From CADCVQ01 sp038260305 (GTDB lineage Bacteria; Actinomycetota; Thermoleophilia; Solirubrobacterales; Solirubrobacteraceae): a stretch of 64,000 bases of DNA. The stretch lies in the NCBI GenBank assembly GCA_038260305.1, contig JBBSNY010000001.1, positions 377,029 to 441,028 of the forward strand, read 5' to 3'. The position numbers and the translations under genes were made by a program. Shown piece after piece: positions 34,879 to 43,314 of this stretch. The notes below the pieces were generated by a model. It had not been told where the DNA came from, ran no database searches, and saw only the letters and a list, made by a program, of their open reading frames with translations. Within the stretch, counting starts at the first letter, position 1, and every line of letters starts with the position of its first letter.

Positions 34879-35253
34879 ATGACCATCTACCCATCACTGC
34901 GCTACCACGACGCCCGCGCCGCCATCGACTGGCTTGCCGAGGCGTACGGCTTCGAGGTGAAGGACGTCCACGCCGACGCAGAGGGCGTCATCCGCCATGC
35001 CGAGCTCAGCGGCTTCGGCGGCATCGTCATGCTGGGCACCGAGCCCGAGGGTGGCGACCCGCCATGGGGCGAGCACGCCGGCAAGGCCTGGATGTACCTC
35101 TCCACCGACGAGGTCGACGCCCTGCACGAACGTGCGGTCGCTGCCGGCGCCGAGATCGTGCGGCCGCTGCAGGACACCGACTACGGCTCGCGCGAGTTCA
35201 GCGCGCGCGACCCCGAGGGCAACCACTGGAGCTTCGGGACCTACTCGCCGTGA
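34879..35253 (+). CDS. VOC (glyoxalase/bleomycin-resistance fold) family protein
   Basis: A 124-residue protein with paired beta-alpha-beta-beta-beta units: YPSLRYHDARAAIDWLAEAY at the start and a second half ending DPEGNHWSFGTYSP, the usual VOC terminus with a metal-ligand Glu-Gly-Asn-His neighbourhood. It resembles glyoxalase-like proteins often annotated as PhnB-type. The substrate is unknown. The gene begins 9 nt after the AraC remnant; genes of this type often follow AraC regulators of this kind, so the broken regulator may once have controlled it. Confidence 0.85.
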   Translation: MTIYPSLRYHDARAAIDWLAEAYGFEVKDVHADAEGVIRHAELSGFGGIVMLGTEPEGGDPPWGEHAGKAWMYLSTDEVDALHERAVAAGAEIVRPLQDTDYGSREFSARDPEGNHWSFGTYSP

Positions 35254-35338
35254 GCGGGAGCGACCGCTCCATGGCGCCTTCGTGCCGGAAGGCGTGATAG
35301 CACGCACCAGTCCGCTCGTGCCGTGGTCCCGCTCGTCT

Positions 35339-35364
35339 AGCTTGCGTCCGACCGGGCGCAAGCT
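35339..35364 (+). promoter_or_regulatory. Hairpin just upstream of the tyrosinase gene
   Basis: AGCTTGCG (35339-35346) pairs exactly with CGCAAGCT (35357-35364) around a 10-nt loop (TCCGACCGGG), 15 nt before the tyrosinase ATG and directly before its GGAGGG ribosome site. It could be an operator or a translation control hairpin for the tyrosinase-lodA-lodB operon. Confidence 0.4.
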
Positions 35365-35379
35365 GGAGGGTGGCGGCAG

Positions 35380-37251
35380 ATGGGGAAGCGACAGCAGCAC
35401 CACGACGACGTCTCGCGGCAGGAGCGCGTGCGCCGGATCCTCGACACCGCGGCCGGCAGCGCCGAGCCGGGCTACGACAACCAAGGCCGGTTCTGGAACC
35501 GCACGTCGAGCGAGCTCGAGGCGACGAGCGTCTACGACGTCGTGATGATCGCGCCCGCGTGCACGCCGAATCGCGGGGCGAGCTCCGGGTTGATCGCCGG
35601 CCTGCGCGGCGAGCGCCCATTCGACGGCACGCAGTTCCCGCCGCTGCCCTGGGGTGGCACGCGCGTCGGCGTGCAGGACATCCGCTTCATCTCCGACTGG
35701 ATCGACGACGGGCTGCCCGAGACCGACGCGCCGCCGCCACCGCCACCGGGGCGCTCCGCGGGCAGCGTCGAGGTCTGCCCGCCCGCGGATGAGACGGACG
35801 ACCCCAACGCTCATCGCGAGCGGCTCGGCATCATCAAGGCGCGCCACGACGTCGAGCATCTCAGTGCGACCGAGCTCGCCAACCTGCGCGCCGCGATCGC
35901 CGAGCTCAAGGCGCTCAACAGCTGGTCGCGCGACCGCCGCAGCTACGACTCGTGGGCGCAGGTCCACGGCGACGAGTGCCCGCACGGCTGGTCGATCTTC
36001 CTGCCCTGGCACCGCATGTACCTGTGGGGCTTCGAGCAGCAGCTGCAGGACCGCCACCCGTCCGTGACGCTGCCCTACTGGGATTGGACCCAGTCCAGCC
36101 CGCAGCAGATCGCCGACGGCTACATCCCGCAGGCCTACCGCTGCGGGGTCGACGGGGCGCTGCTGCGCCTCCTCGCCGGCAAGGTCTCGGCGGCGGCGAT
36201 CAAGGACTTCGAGGGCCACGAGGGCGAGACGTACAACTCGATCAACCGCTTCTGGAAGGCGCATCCCGCCATCAGGTCCGACGAGCAGCAGGTCGTCATC
36301 GACGCGCTCGAGACGGTCAACCCACTTTTCACCGCCCAGCGGTGGCCGGGCGAGTTCGGGACGGACGGATCCGTCGAGAGCATCTTTCGCCACCACTACC
36401 CGACGCCGGACGACCTCGAGCGGATACTGGCGCTGGACAGCTGGCGCGACTTCGGCGGCGGCATGGACGTCGACCAGTCCTTCGGGATCGTCGACATGGA
36501 TCCGCACAACACGATGCACATCTGGATCGGCGGCGCTCCGGAGGGGATGGCATCCGGCAAGCCGCAGGGCTACATGCTCGCGAACCTCACGGCGGCGTTC
36601 GACCCGATCTTCTGGGCGCACCACGGCAACGTCGATCGCATCTGGGCGCGCTGGCAGGAGCGCCACATCGGCGTCGATCCGCCGGATCCGAGCGACATCC
36701 TGCAGGGCGTCCACGCGACGGTGCAGGACTCGCTCAGCATCACGAAGCTCGGCTACGAGTACGCCGCCGACACGCACCTGCTGGTGGCCGACGCCGGCCC
36801 CCCGGCGGCGACGCTCAACACACCCCGCGCCGGCGTCGTGCCGATCGTCCTGTCGTCGCACCGCCGTGCCGAGCTGCGCCTGCACCGCATCACCCAGCCC
36901 AAGAACTCGCTCGTCGTGCGCGTGTTCCTCAACGCACCAGAGGCGGACGAGACGACGCCGCTGGAGGGCAACACGCACTACGCGGGGCACTTCACGCTGT
37001 TCGGCCACGGCCCGTGCGTGGGCGGGCCCGGCCATTGCGACCCGCGGCCGCGCGTGCGGCCGTTCGATACGCGGCCGCAGCATCACAACGAGCCGTGGAA
37101 CATCCGCTTCGACGTCACCGAAGCCGTCGCCGCGCTCGTCGCGCAGGGCGCGACGGACATCGACGCGACGCTCGTCGTCGTCGAGCCCGGCGCCAAGGCC
37201 GGTGCGGCCAAGCTCGACCTCGACGGCATCTCGCTGTCGTTTCATCACTGA
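35380..37251 (+). CDS. Tyrosinase-family copper oxidase with an extra N-terminal region
   Basis: A 623-residue type 3 copper protein. CuA ligands lie in HGDECPHGWSIFLPWHRMYL (the two last His are 9 apart, as in bacterial tyrosinases). CuB ligands are in DPHNTMHIWIGG and DPIFWAHHGNVDRIWARWQ. The first 125 residues are not tyrosinase: they contain VVMIAPACTPNRGASSGLIA, FPPLPWGGTRVGVQDIRFIS and DWIDDGLPETDA, similar in layout to a cytochrome c-like segment but without CXXCH. The last 160 residues form a beta-rich domain. No signal peptide or caddie gene is present. The gene lies 12 nt upstream of the LodA-like gene, so phenol and amine oxidation appear to be produced together. Confidence 0.9.
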   Translation: MGKRQQHHDDVSRQERVRRILDTAAGSAEPGYDNQGRFWNRTSSELEATSVYDVVMIAPACTPNRGASSGLIAGLRGERPFDGTQFPPLPWGGTRVGVQDIRFISDWIDDGLPETDAPPPPPPGRSAGSVEVCPPADETDDPNAHRERLGIIKARHDVEHLSATELANLRAAIAELKALNSWSRDRRSYDSWAQVHGDECPHGWSIFLPWHRMYLWGFEQQLQDRHPSVTLPYWDWTQSSPQQIADGYIPQAYRCGVDGALLRLLAGKVSAAAIKDFEGHEGETYNSINRFWKAHPAIRSDEQQVVIDALETVNPLFTAQRWPGEFGTDGSVESIFRHHYPTPDDLERILALDSWRDFGGGMDVDQSFGIVDMDPHNTMHIWIGGAPEGMASGKPQGYMLANLTAAFDPIFWAHHGNVDRIWARWQERHIGVDPPDPSDILQGVHATVQDSLSITKLGYEYAADTHLLVADAGPPAATLNTPRAGVVPIVLSSHRRAELRLHRITQPKNSLVVRVFLNAPEADETTPLEGNTHYAGHFTLFGHGPCVGGPGHCDPRPRVRPFDTRPQHHNEPWNIRFDVTEAVAALVAQGATDIDATLVVVEPGAKAGAAKLDLDGISLSFHH

Positions 37252-37263
37252 GGAGCTGAGAAC

Positions 37264-39369
37264 GTGGCCACGAAGTACTCGATCCATCCGGCCATCGGGG
37301 TCGCCCGCGTCGGCGACAGCCCCGACGAGTTCTACCTCGCGCCCGAGTCGGCGGGTGGGATGCCGATCGCCTGCGATGCCGCCGGCAACGCCGTGCTCGA
37401 CGGCGACGGCGGCGAGCAGCCGACGGCTCGCTTTCGCGACGCCGAGGGACGGATCCTGCGCCAGGGCGCGCGCTTCGGAGTCTTCGTCTACGACGAGGAG
37501 TCCAGCGAGGGGCGTGCGCTGAAGATGGGCGATCCGATCCAGGCCGTCGACGGCAGCGGCAAGCTCGTCGACATCCACTGGTACGCGTATCTCGCGAACA
37601 AGAAGTCGTCGTGGTACGAGTTCAAGGAGCTGTCGGGCGAGCACGGCTACGGGCCCGACCACCCGCTGCGCAACGCCGCGGTGACCGGTGACGCGCGCTC
37701 CGCGCTGATCGTCGACCCGGGACCGCAGGGCGTCGACAGGACCACCACCCGCCGTGCGCAGTTCGGCCGTGACACAAACGCCGCGTACGCGACGACGTTC
37801 CCGCCGCCGCTGACGCCGCATCCGATCGACACGCTCGGCGAGATGCTCACCGATGACCAGGGGCGGCTCGTGCTGCTCGGCGGCCACGGCGCCGCGGGCT
37901 CGTACCTGAGCGGCCTCGGGCAGCCGCAGGTCCAGTCGTTCGCCAACAACGACGGTTGGTTCGACGACGTCTCCGACGGTCCCGTCACCGCGATCCTCGA
38001 GTACCACAGCGACCAGGACGGGACGAGCCGCTTCGTCCAGGTGCAGGACTCCGCGTGGGCGCTCGTCGGCAACCCTGGCTACGCGCCCGAGATCGTGAAC
38101 ATGATCACGCTCGACGACGTCGTCTACGACCTGTCGGTGCGCGAGTTCGCCTTCGACACCTACCTGTACGGAACCGGATTCGATCCCCCGGAGCAGGTGC
38201 GAGCGTCCCGCCTGGATGTCTGGCGGGACGAGGAGAAGCGCTTCAACCCCGCCTACCGACCGTACTTCTACCGGGACATCTGGCCGATCCTGCTGCGTCC
38301 ATACGAGGCGCAGTGGACGACCGACTTCCTCGCGATCTCTCATGGCGCGCACGAGATCGGCAAGAGGGGCGACTTCGAGGAGGCCAAGCTCGCGCAGCCG
38401 CCGTCGTCCTCCGGTGATCCGTACCACGCCATGCGGAAGTTCGTCTACGAGGCGCTGCGCCAGCCGGGCGACGAGAACGCGTTCGGCAACGACACGGCGA
38501 ACTGGGACGACCGCATGTACGGCAAGCCGCTGATGCCGCTGCTGTGCGGCGACAACCCGCTGACGAACACGCTCACATCGAAGTTCCTGACGCTGACGCC
38601 CACGATGATCTTCTTGCTCGCGCAGTGGGCACGCGGGCGGTTCATCAACGAGCGCAGCGAAGGCATCGACAGCGAGGCGCTGCGCCGTCCGCATGGACCC
38701 GGCGCCGATCTCGATCGCGGCGCGCTCGGCAACGTCCTCGGAGGCTCGTTCTGCCCCGGCGGCGAGATCGGCTGGATCGCGCGCAACCCGGCCATCTACT
38801 CCGCGCCATACCGCATCAACGCCAACGCCGCCTTCCTGCCGAACGCCTCGTCGGGCCGGCTGGAGGGCCCCGACCAGTTCTTCCCGGCGTCATTGAGCTT
38901 CCCGGGCGACTCCTCCGGCGATCCGGGCGAGAACCTGTCGGCGGGCCTCGAGCCCGGCGACCTGACGAAGCGCAGCGCGCTGCCCTGGCAGGTGGACTTC
39001 AACGAGTGCTCGACGCAGCCGATCGACGTCACCTACGAGGCGTGGGCCGTGCTCTACGACACCGACGGCGATCCGGCCGTGAGCGCGAAGCGCCGGCGCA
39101 CGAACATCACGCTGTGGTGGCCGACGCACCGGCCGATGCAGGTCTACCGCCTCGCTCCCGGAACCGTCCCGAAGGACGGGGAGTTCTCGCAGGGCGACTG
39201 GGCGCTCGGGATCCCGCAGACGAGCGCGGGCGACCTCAAGATGGTCAGCGCGTGGAGCAAGCTCGGCTTCCTCGTCAGCAACCCGCATGCGACGCCGGCC
39301 AACGGCGCCGCCGCGTACTACGAGGTGGACGGGAAGGTCCCTCCGGCGGACGATCAGCCCGCGGCGTGA
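37264..39369 (+). CDS. LodA/GoxA-type cysteine tryptophylquinone-dependent oxidase
   Basis: A 701-residue protein with a GTG start and AGGAG upstream. The start SIHPAIGVARVGDSPDEFYL is the family signature. LPWQVDFNECSTQPIDVTYE contains an Asp-x3-Cys (D578/C582), the spacing known for the LodA Asp/Cys pair, and NITLWWPTHRP supplies the tryptophan (W618 or W619) that would be cross-linked to form the quinone cofactor. The length is close to LodA (about 726). Known members oxidise the epsilon-amine of lysine or glycine and release H2O2 and ammonia; this substrate is unknown. The stop overlaps the start of the flavoprotein gene needed in known systems for cofactor formation. Confidence 0.88.
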   Translation: MATKYSIHPAIGVARVGDSPDEFYLAPESAGGMPIACDAAGNAVLDGDGGEQPTARFRDAEGRILRQGARFGVFVYDEESSEGRALKMGDPIQAVDGSGKLVDIHWYAYLANKKSSWYEFKELSGEHGYGPDHPLRNAAVTGDARSALIVDPGPQGVDRTTTRRAQFGRDTNAAYATTFPPPLTPHPIDTLGEMLTDDQGRLVLLGGHGAAGSYLSGLGQPQVQSFANNDGWFDDVSDGPVTAILEYHSDQDGTSRFVQVQDSAWALVGNPGYAPEIVNMITLDDVVYDLSVREFAFDTYLYGTGFDPPEQVRASRLDVWRDEEKRFNPAYRPYFYRDIWPILLRPYEAQWTTDFLAISHGAHEIGKRGDFEEAKLAQPPSSSGDPYHAMRKFVYEALRQPGDENAFGNDTANWDDRMYGKPLMPLLCGDNPLTNTLTSKFLTLTPTMIFLLAQWARGRFINERSEGIDSEALRRPHGPGADLDRGALGNVLGGSFCPGGEIGWIARNPAIYSAPYRINANAAFLPNASSGRLEGPDQFFPASLSFPGDSSGDPGENLSAGLEPGDLTKRSALPWQVDFNECSTQPIDVTYEAWAVLYDTDGDPAVSAKRRRTNITLWWPTHRPMQVYRLAPGTVPKDGEFSQGDWALGIPQTSAGDLKMVSAWSKLGFLVSNPHATPANGAAAYYEVDGKVPPADDQPAA

Positions 39370-40487
39370 GTGCGCGACGCTACGACGCCGTGGTGCTCGG
39401 CGGCGGGCCCGCGGGCGCCGCGGCCGCGCTCTCGCTCGCGCGGCGCGGGCACGCGGTGGCGCTCGTCGAGGCCTCGAGCTACGATGCGCCGCGGATCGGC
39501 GAGGCGCTGACGCCACCGGTGCGCGGAGTCCTCGAGCACCTCGGCGTCGAGCCGCTGCTGCTCGACGGTGGGCACCTCGATACCCATGCCACGCACGCGG
39601 CGTGGGGTGCGCCTACCCCGGGATCCAACCCGTTCATGCTGTCCGCGGCCGGCCGCGGCTGCCAGGTCGACCGGCGCCGCTTCGACGAGCAGCTTGCGCA
39701 GGCCGCGGCGGCCGCGGGCGCGGCGGTGCAGCGCGGCGCGCGCCTCAGCGGTGCCGAGCGCGCGCGCGGCGGCTGGCGGCTGGTGGCAGCGCGAGCAAGC
39801 GGCGGCGAGCTGGTACTAGGGGCACAGGTCGTGGTCGACGCGACGGGGCGGGGCGCGCGCTTCGCCCTGTCGCAGGGCGCGCGCAAGCTCGTCAGCGACC
39901 GGCTCGTGGCGGTTTGCGGCGTCTTCGACCGTGCCGGTCCCGGCACCCCCGCCTCGCCCGGCGCAGGCGTGCTCGTCGAGGCCTGTCGCGAGGGCTGGTG
40001 GTACACGGCCGGGCTGCCCGGCGGCCGGGCGATCGCCGCACTGCTCAGCGACGCGGACATCGTCGCGTCCGAGCGCCTACGCGAGCAGGACCGCTGGGCC
40101 GGCGCGCTGCGGCGCCTGCCGTACACCGCCGCTCGCCTCGAGGGCGCGGCGTGGCCGTCGGCGTTGACGGTCCGCAGCGCCCGCACGCAGCGTCTCGACA
40201 GCGTGACCGGTCCAGGCTGGCTCGCCGCGGGCGACGCGGCGGCGACCGTCGATCCGCTGTCGTCTCAGGGCATCCTCAAGGCGCTGCGCGGCGGGATCTT
40301 CGCTTCGTACGCGATCGGCGACCTACTCGCCGGCGACGCGGGCGCGCTCGAGCGCTACGCCGCCTTCGTGACGACCGAATACGACGACGACCTCGCCGCC
40401 CGCGCGGAGCACTACGGCGCCGAGCGGCGCTGGGAGGACGCTCGGTTCTGGAGCCGACGCCGGCCCGCCGCGCTCCTTGCGGCTTGA
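39366..40487 (+). CDS. LodB-like FAD-dependent maturation oxidoreductase
   Basis: A 373-residue flavoprotein starting at GTG (overlap GTGA with the LodA stop). FAD motifs are YDAVVLGGGPAGAAAALSLA and GWLAAGDAAATVDPLSSQGI; the middle has RIGEALTPPVRGVLEHLGV, typical of tryptophan-halogenase/LodB-type monooxygenases. In known systems the LodB partner is required to make the cysteine tryptophylquinone of LodA. The tight overlap strongly supports this job here. The family's halogenase Lys motif is not evident. Confidence 0.87.
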   Translation: MSARRYDAVVLGGGPAGAAAALSLARRGHAVALVEASSYDAPRIGEALTPPVRGVLEHLGVEPLLLDGGHLDTHATHAAWGAPTPGSNPFMLSAAGRGCQVDRRRFDEQLAQAAAAAGAAVQRGARLSGAERARGGWRLVAARASGGELVLGAQVVVDATGRGARFALSQGARKLVSDRLVAVCGVFDRAGPGTPASPGAGVLVEACREGWWYTAGLPGGRAIAALLSDADIVASERLREQDRWAGALRRLPYTAARLEGAAWPSALTVRSARTQRLDSVTGPGWLAAGDAAATVDPLSSQGILKALRGGIFASYAIGDLLAGDAGALERYAAFVTTEYDDDLAARAEHYGAERRWEDARFWSRRRPAALLAA

Positions 40488-40514
40488 GCAGGGTCAGCCG
40501 CGCACGTTGATGCG

Positions 40515-41918
40515 TCAGTTCACGTGGACCGTGGGACGCACCGGCAGCAGAGCCGCAAGGGCCACGTTCTCCAGCGGGTCGAGCACGGAGTGCTGGGCGC
40601 ACGCCGGGACGAGCGTGCCGGTCTCGGGGTGCGCCATCGCGTAGGAGCAGGCGTGCAGGCGCTCCTGCGTCTCGCGGATCTTCGGGTCGTCGCTGGTCTC
40701 GCCGCGCTGGTTGAGCTCCCAGGCCGGGCGCACGTACTTGGCGTCCATGAAGGCGTGCATGACGTACGTGATCGCCTGCGGCTTCTCGCGGCGGATCGTC
40801 AGCGGGCCGCCGAGGCGCTTGACGAGGCGCAGCGCCCAGGGCGCTCCGCTGCGCAGCACGGCTGGGTGGCGTGCGATCGCGCGGGTGGCGCGCACGGCAC
40901 GCAGCCGCCGCGAGCCGTCCTCGAAGTCCATGCCGCCGAACGCCGCGATGAAGTCTGCGAGCGCCTGGGCGTCGCGCGGGTCGTCCTCGTCGAGCAGCGT
41001 CTCGTAGCGGTCGCCGACGTAGATCCCATGGGCAGTTCGGTTGCAGCGCACGTCGCCGACCTGCTCGGCGTTGTAGTGCAGGCGCGCGCCGACACCCTCC
41101 TCGATGCGCTTCCAGACCTCGTCGGTCGAGAACTCGCGGTAGGCGTCCTTCCAGCGCGCCTGGTTGCCGATGAAGGCCGCCGGCTGGAAGGAGAACATGC
41201 GAAAGCCCATGTGGCGGCAGTCGCGTACGAGTCGCGGGATCTCGTCGACGTTGCGAGGCGTGACGGTGATGTTGTGCGCGAGGTAGTGCGTGACGCCGTG
41301 CTCGCGCTCCAGGCGCTCGAACATCTCGCAGAAGCGCCGGCGGTGCGGGTTCAGCTCGGCCTCGGACGTCACGCGCTTGATGCCGCGGCGGCCGAACATC
41401 ATCGAGTCGAAGTGCCCGGCGAAGGCGAGATGGTCGAAGCGCCGCTCGCCGCTGCGGGGGTCGAGCGCGAGCGCGACGAGGTACTCGTAGTCGAAGTCGC
41501 CGTGCGTCATCGACATCGGCTTGCGGCCGTGGCGGATCATCGCCTGCAGCGCGCGGGCGTGGTCCTCGGCGCCGAGCAGCGTGACCTCACCGCCGATGAG
41601 CTGGGCGTGCTGGCCGGGGCCGCGCAGCTTGCGCAGCAGCGCCATTTGGGCGTCGACCTCGGACGCCGTGTGGTCGCCGTCGATGCGCACGCGGTTGGCT
41701 TCCTTGGCGTGGTAGCACGGCGTGCAGGCGAGGTTGCACTTCGGGAACACCCCGTGCGTCCCCTCGCAGCCGGTCATGCGCTTGCCGAGCATCTGGTTGG
41801 GCTGCTTGACGTGTGCCGGTAGCTCCTCCCACCGCTGCGCGAGCGCGCGCACGAGGTCGGGGTGCTCGGGCCGCGTCCTGACCTCGAGCTCCCGCAGTCG
41901 GGTTCGCAGCGAGGGCAT
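40515..41918 (-). CDS. Radical SAM protein of unknown substrate
   Basis: A 467-residue enzyme with the cluster motif CNLACTPCYH (CxxxCxxC) inside GVFPKCNLACTPCYHAKEAN. The N-terminal helix region precedes GKRMTGCEGTHG. Further cysteines (RFCEMF, VRDCRHM, RCNRTAHG, LHACSYAM, PACAQHS) could bind an auxiliary cluster. I recall this family as conserved in actinobacteria without an assigned reaction. It converges on lodB with 27 nt between stops, so it is a neighbour and not a member of that operon. Confidence 0.85.
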   Translation of the reverse strand: MPSLRTRLRELEVRTRPEHPDLVRALAQRWEELPAHVKQPNQMLGKRMTGCEGTHGVFPKCNLACTPCYHAKEANRVRIDGDHTASEVDAQMALLRKLRGPGQHAQLIGGEVTLLGAEDHARALQAMIRHGRKPMSMTHGDFDYEYLVALALDPRSGERRFDHLAFAGHFDSMMFGRRGIKRVTSEAELNPHRRRFCEMFERLEREHGVTHYLAHNITVTPRNVDEIPRLVRDCRHMGFRMFSFQPAAFIGNQARWKDAYREFSTDEVWKRIEEGVGARLHYNAEQVGDVRCNRTAHGIYVGDRYETLLDEDDPRDAQALADFIAAFGGMDFEDGSRRLRAVRATRAIARHPAVLRSGAPWALRLVKRLGGPLTIRREKPQAITYVMHAFMDAKYVRPAWELNQRGETSDDPKIRETQERLHACSYAMAHPETGTLVPACAQHSVLDPLENVALAALLPVRPTVHVN

Positions 41919-41970
41919 GGCTTGACGCTAGCGCACGTCGGTGCTCGAGAACGAGGCCGTCGCGCCAGAC

Positions 41971-42007
41971 TTGACGACTACATACCGAGTATGCATACTG
42001 CGTATCT
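41971..42007 (+). promoter_or_regulatory. PadR operator and leaderless-type promoter
   Basis: The palindrome AGTATGCATACT (41988-41999), extended by ATAC at 41982-41985 and GTAT at 42002-42005, is the classical PadR-family operator form. TTGACG at 41971 is a -35 box; a 17-nt spacer puts the -10 (CATACT, 41994-41999) inside the palindrome. The predicted transcription start lies at or within a few nt of the ATG at 42008, so the mRNA would be leaderless and the repressor would block RNA polymerase directly. Confidence 0.82.
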
Positions 42008-42592
42008 ATGCCGATCCGCCATGGACTTCTCGCCCTTCTCGAGCGCGGCCCGATGTACGGCTATCAGCTACGCGCCGAGTTCGAGGCGGCGACGGGCGCG
42101 ACCTGGCCGCTGAACATCGGGCAGGTCTACACGACGCTCTCGCGCCTTGAACGCGACGGGCTCGTGGAGCCCCATGCCCCCGACGGTGCGGCGGACGATG
42201 GCGATGCCAAGGTCACCTACCGCATCACCGCAGCCGGGCGCGACGAGCTCGGGCACTGGTTCGTCACGCCGCTGGAACGCTCGAGCCGCCCGCGCGACGA
42301 GCTCGCGATCAAGCTCGCGATGGCGCTCACGACGCCCGGCGTCGACGTCCGCGCGATCGTGCAGGCGCAGCGCAGCTGCACGCTGCGCACGCTGCGCGAC
42401 CTGACGCGGCTCAAGCTCAAGGCCGACCCGAGCAGCGACGCGGCGTGGCTGCTCGTCAACGAATCGATGATCTTCCAGGCCGAGGCCGAGGCTCGCTGGC
42501 TGGACCACTGCGAGGCGCAGCTCACGGGGAATGGACGGCTGCCGCAATCCCCCACGAACGAGAACGAGAACCCCACGGAGGTTGCACGATGA
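42008..42592 (+). CDS. PadR-family transcription repressor
   Basis: A 194-residue regulator. The winged helix is GLLALLERGPMYGYQLRAEF, then WPLNIGQVYTTLSRLERDGL and VTYRITAAGRDELGHW. The C-terminal half is a helical dimerisation part. It sits in front of an ABC transporter ATPase gene, overlapping its start (ATGA), and its own start abuts a PadR operator. Autorepression released by an exported toxic compound is the normal logic of such operons. Confidence 0.93.
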   Translation: MPIRHGLLALLERGPMYGYQLRAEFEAATGATWPLNIGQVYTTLSRLERDGLVEPHAPDGAADDGDAKVTYRITAAGRDELGHWFVTPLERSSRPRDELAIKLAMALTTPGVDVRAIVQAQRSCTLRTLRDLTRLKLKADPSSDAAWLLVNESMIFQAEAEARWLDHCEAQLTGNGRLPQSPTNENENPTEVAR

Positions 42593-43314
42593 GTGACTAC
42601 GTCCTCGAGCTGCGCGCGGTGTCGCGCGTCCACGGATCCGGGGCGACGGCCGTCCACGCCCTGCGCGGAATCGACCTCGCGGTCGCGCCCGGCGAGCTCG
42701 TCGCGGTCATGGGTCCCTCGGGCTCGGGTAAGTCGACGCTGCTGAACCTCGCCGGTGGCCTCGACGTGCCGACCGGGGGCGCGGTGCTCGTCGAGGGAAC
42801 CAATCTCGCGGGACTGTCGCCGAGGGACCTCGCCGCCCAGCGCCGGCGGGGGATCGGCTACGTCTTTCAGGACTTCAACCTGATCCCGGCGCTGACGGCG
42901 GCGGAGAACGTCGCGCTCCCGCGCGAGCTCGACGGCGTCGGCACCCGCAAGAGCCGCGCGGAGGCCGTGGCCGCCCTCGGCGAGGTCGGGCTCGCCGACA
43001 TCGCCGACCGCTTCCCCGACGAGATCTCCGGCGGTCAGCGCCAGCGCGTCGCCATCGCCCGCGCGCTGATCGGCCCGCGCCGGCTCGTGCTCGCCGACGA
43101 GCCGACCGGCGCGCTCGACAGCCAGAGCGGCGAGGCGGTGCTGCGGCTGTTGCGCGCGCGCTGCGATGCCGGTGCGTCGGGCGTGCTCGTCACGCATGAG
43201 GCGCGCCTCGCCGGTTGGGCCGATCGCGTCGTCTTCCTGCGCGACGGCGACATCGTGGACGACACCGGCCGCGCCGCACCGCTGGCGGCGCTGGCGCCCG
43301 AGGGCGCGGCATGA
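42589..43314 (+). CDS. ABC transporter ATP-binding protein (MacB/LolD type)
   Basis: A 241-residue ATPase. Walker A is GPSGSGKST; Q-loop YVFQDFNLIPALTAAENV; signature ISGGQRQRVAIARAL; Walker B LVLADEPTGALDS; H-loop VTHEARLA. The ALDSQSGEAVLRLL region marks the LolD/MacB/FtsE subgroup that works with FtsX-type permeases. It overlaps both neighbours (ATGA), so regulator, ATPase and permease are translationally coupled. Confidence 0.94.
   Translation: MSDYVLELRAVSRVHGSGATAVHALRGIDLAVAPGELVAVMGPSGSGKSTLLNLAGGLDVPTGGAVLVEGTNLAGLSPRDLAAQRRRGIGYVFQDFNLIPALTAAENVALPRELDGVGTRKSRAEAVAALGEVGLADIADRFPDEISGGQRQRVAIARALIGPRRLVLADEPTGALDSQSGEAVLRLLRARCDAGASGVLVTHEARLAGWADRVVFLRDGDIVDDTGRAAPLAALAPEGAA

Noticed and set aside
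34894..38694. Very long open frame (over 1,200 codons) on the minus strand opposite tyrosinase and LodA
   Set aside because: Its composition is the Arg/Val/Asp-rich pattern expected from reading a GC-rich gene antisense; the opposite strand carries clear tyrosinase and LodA motifs.
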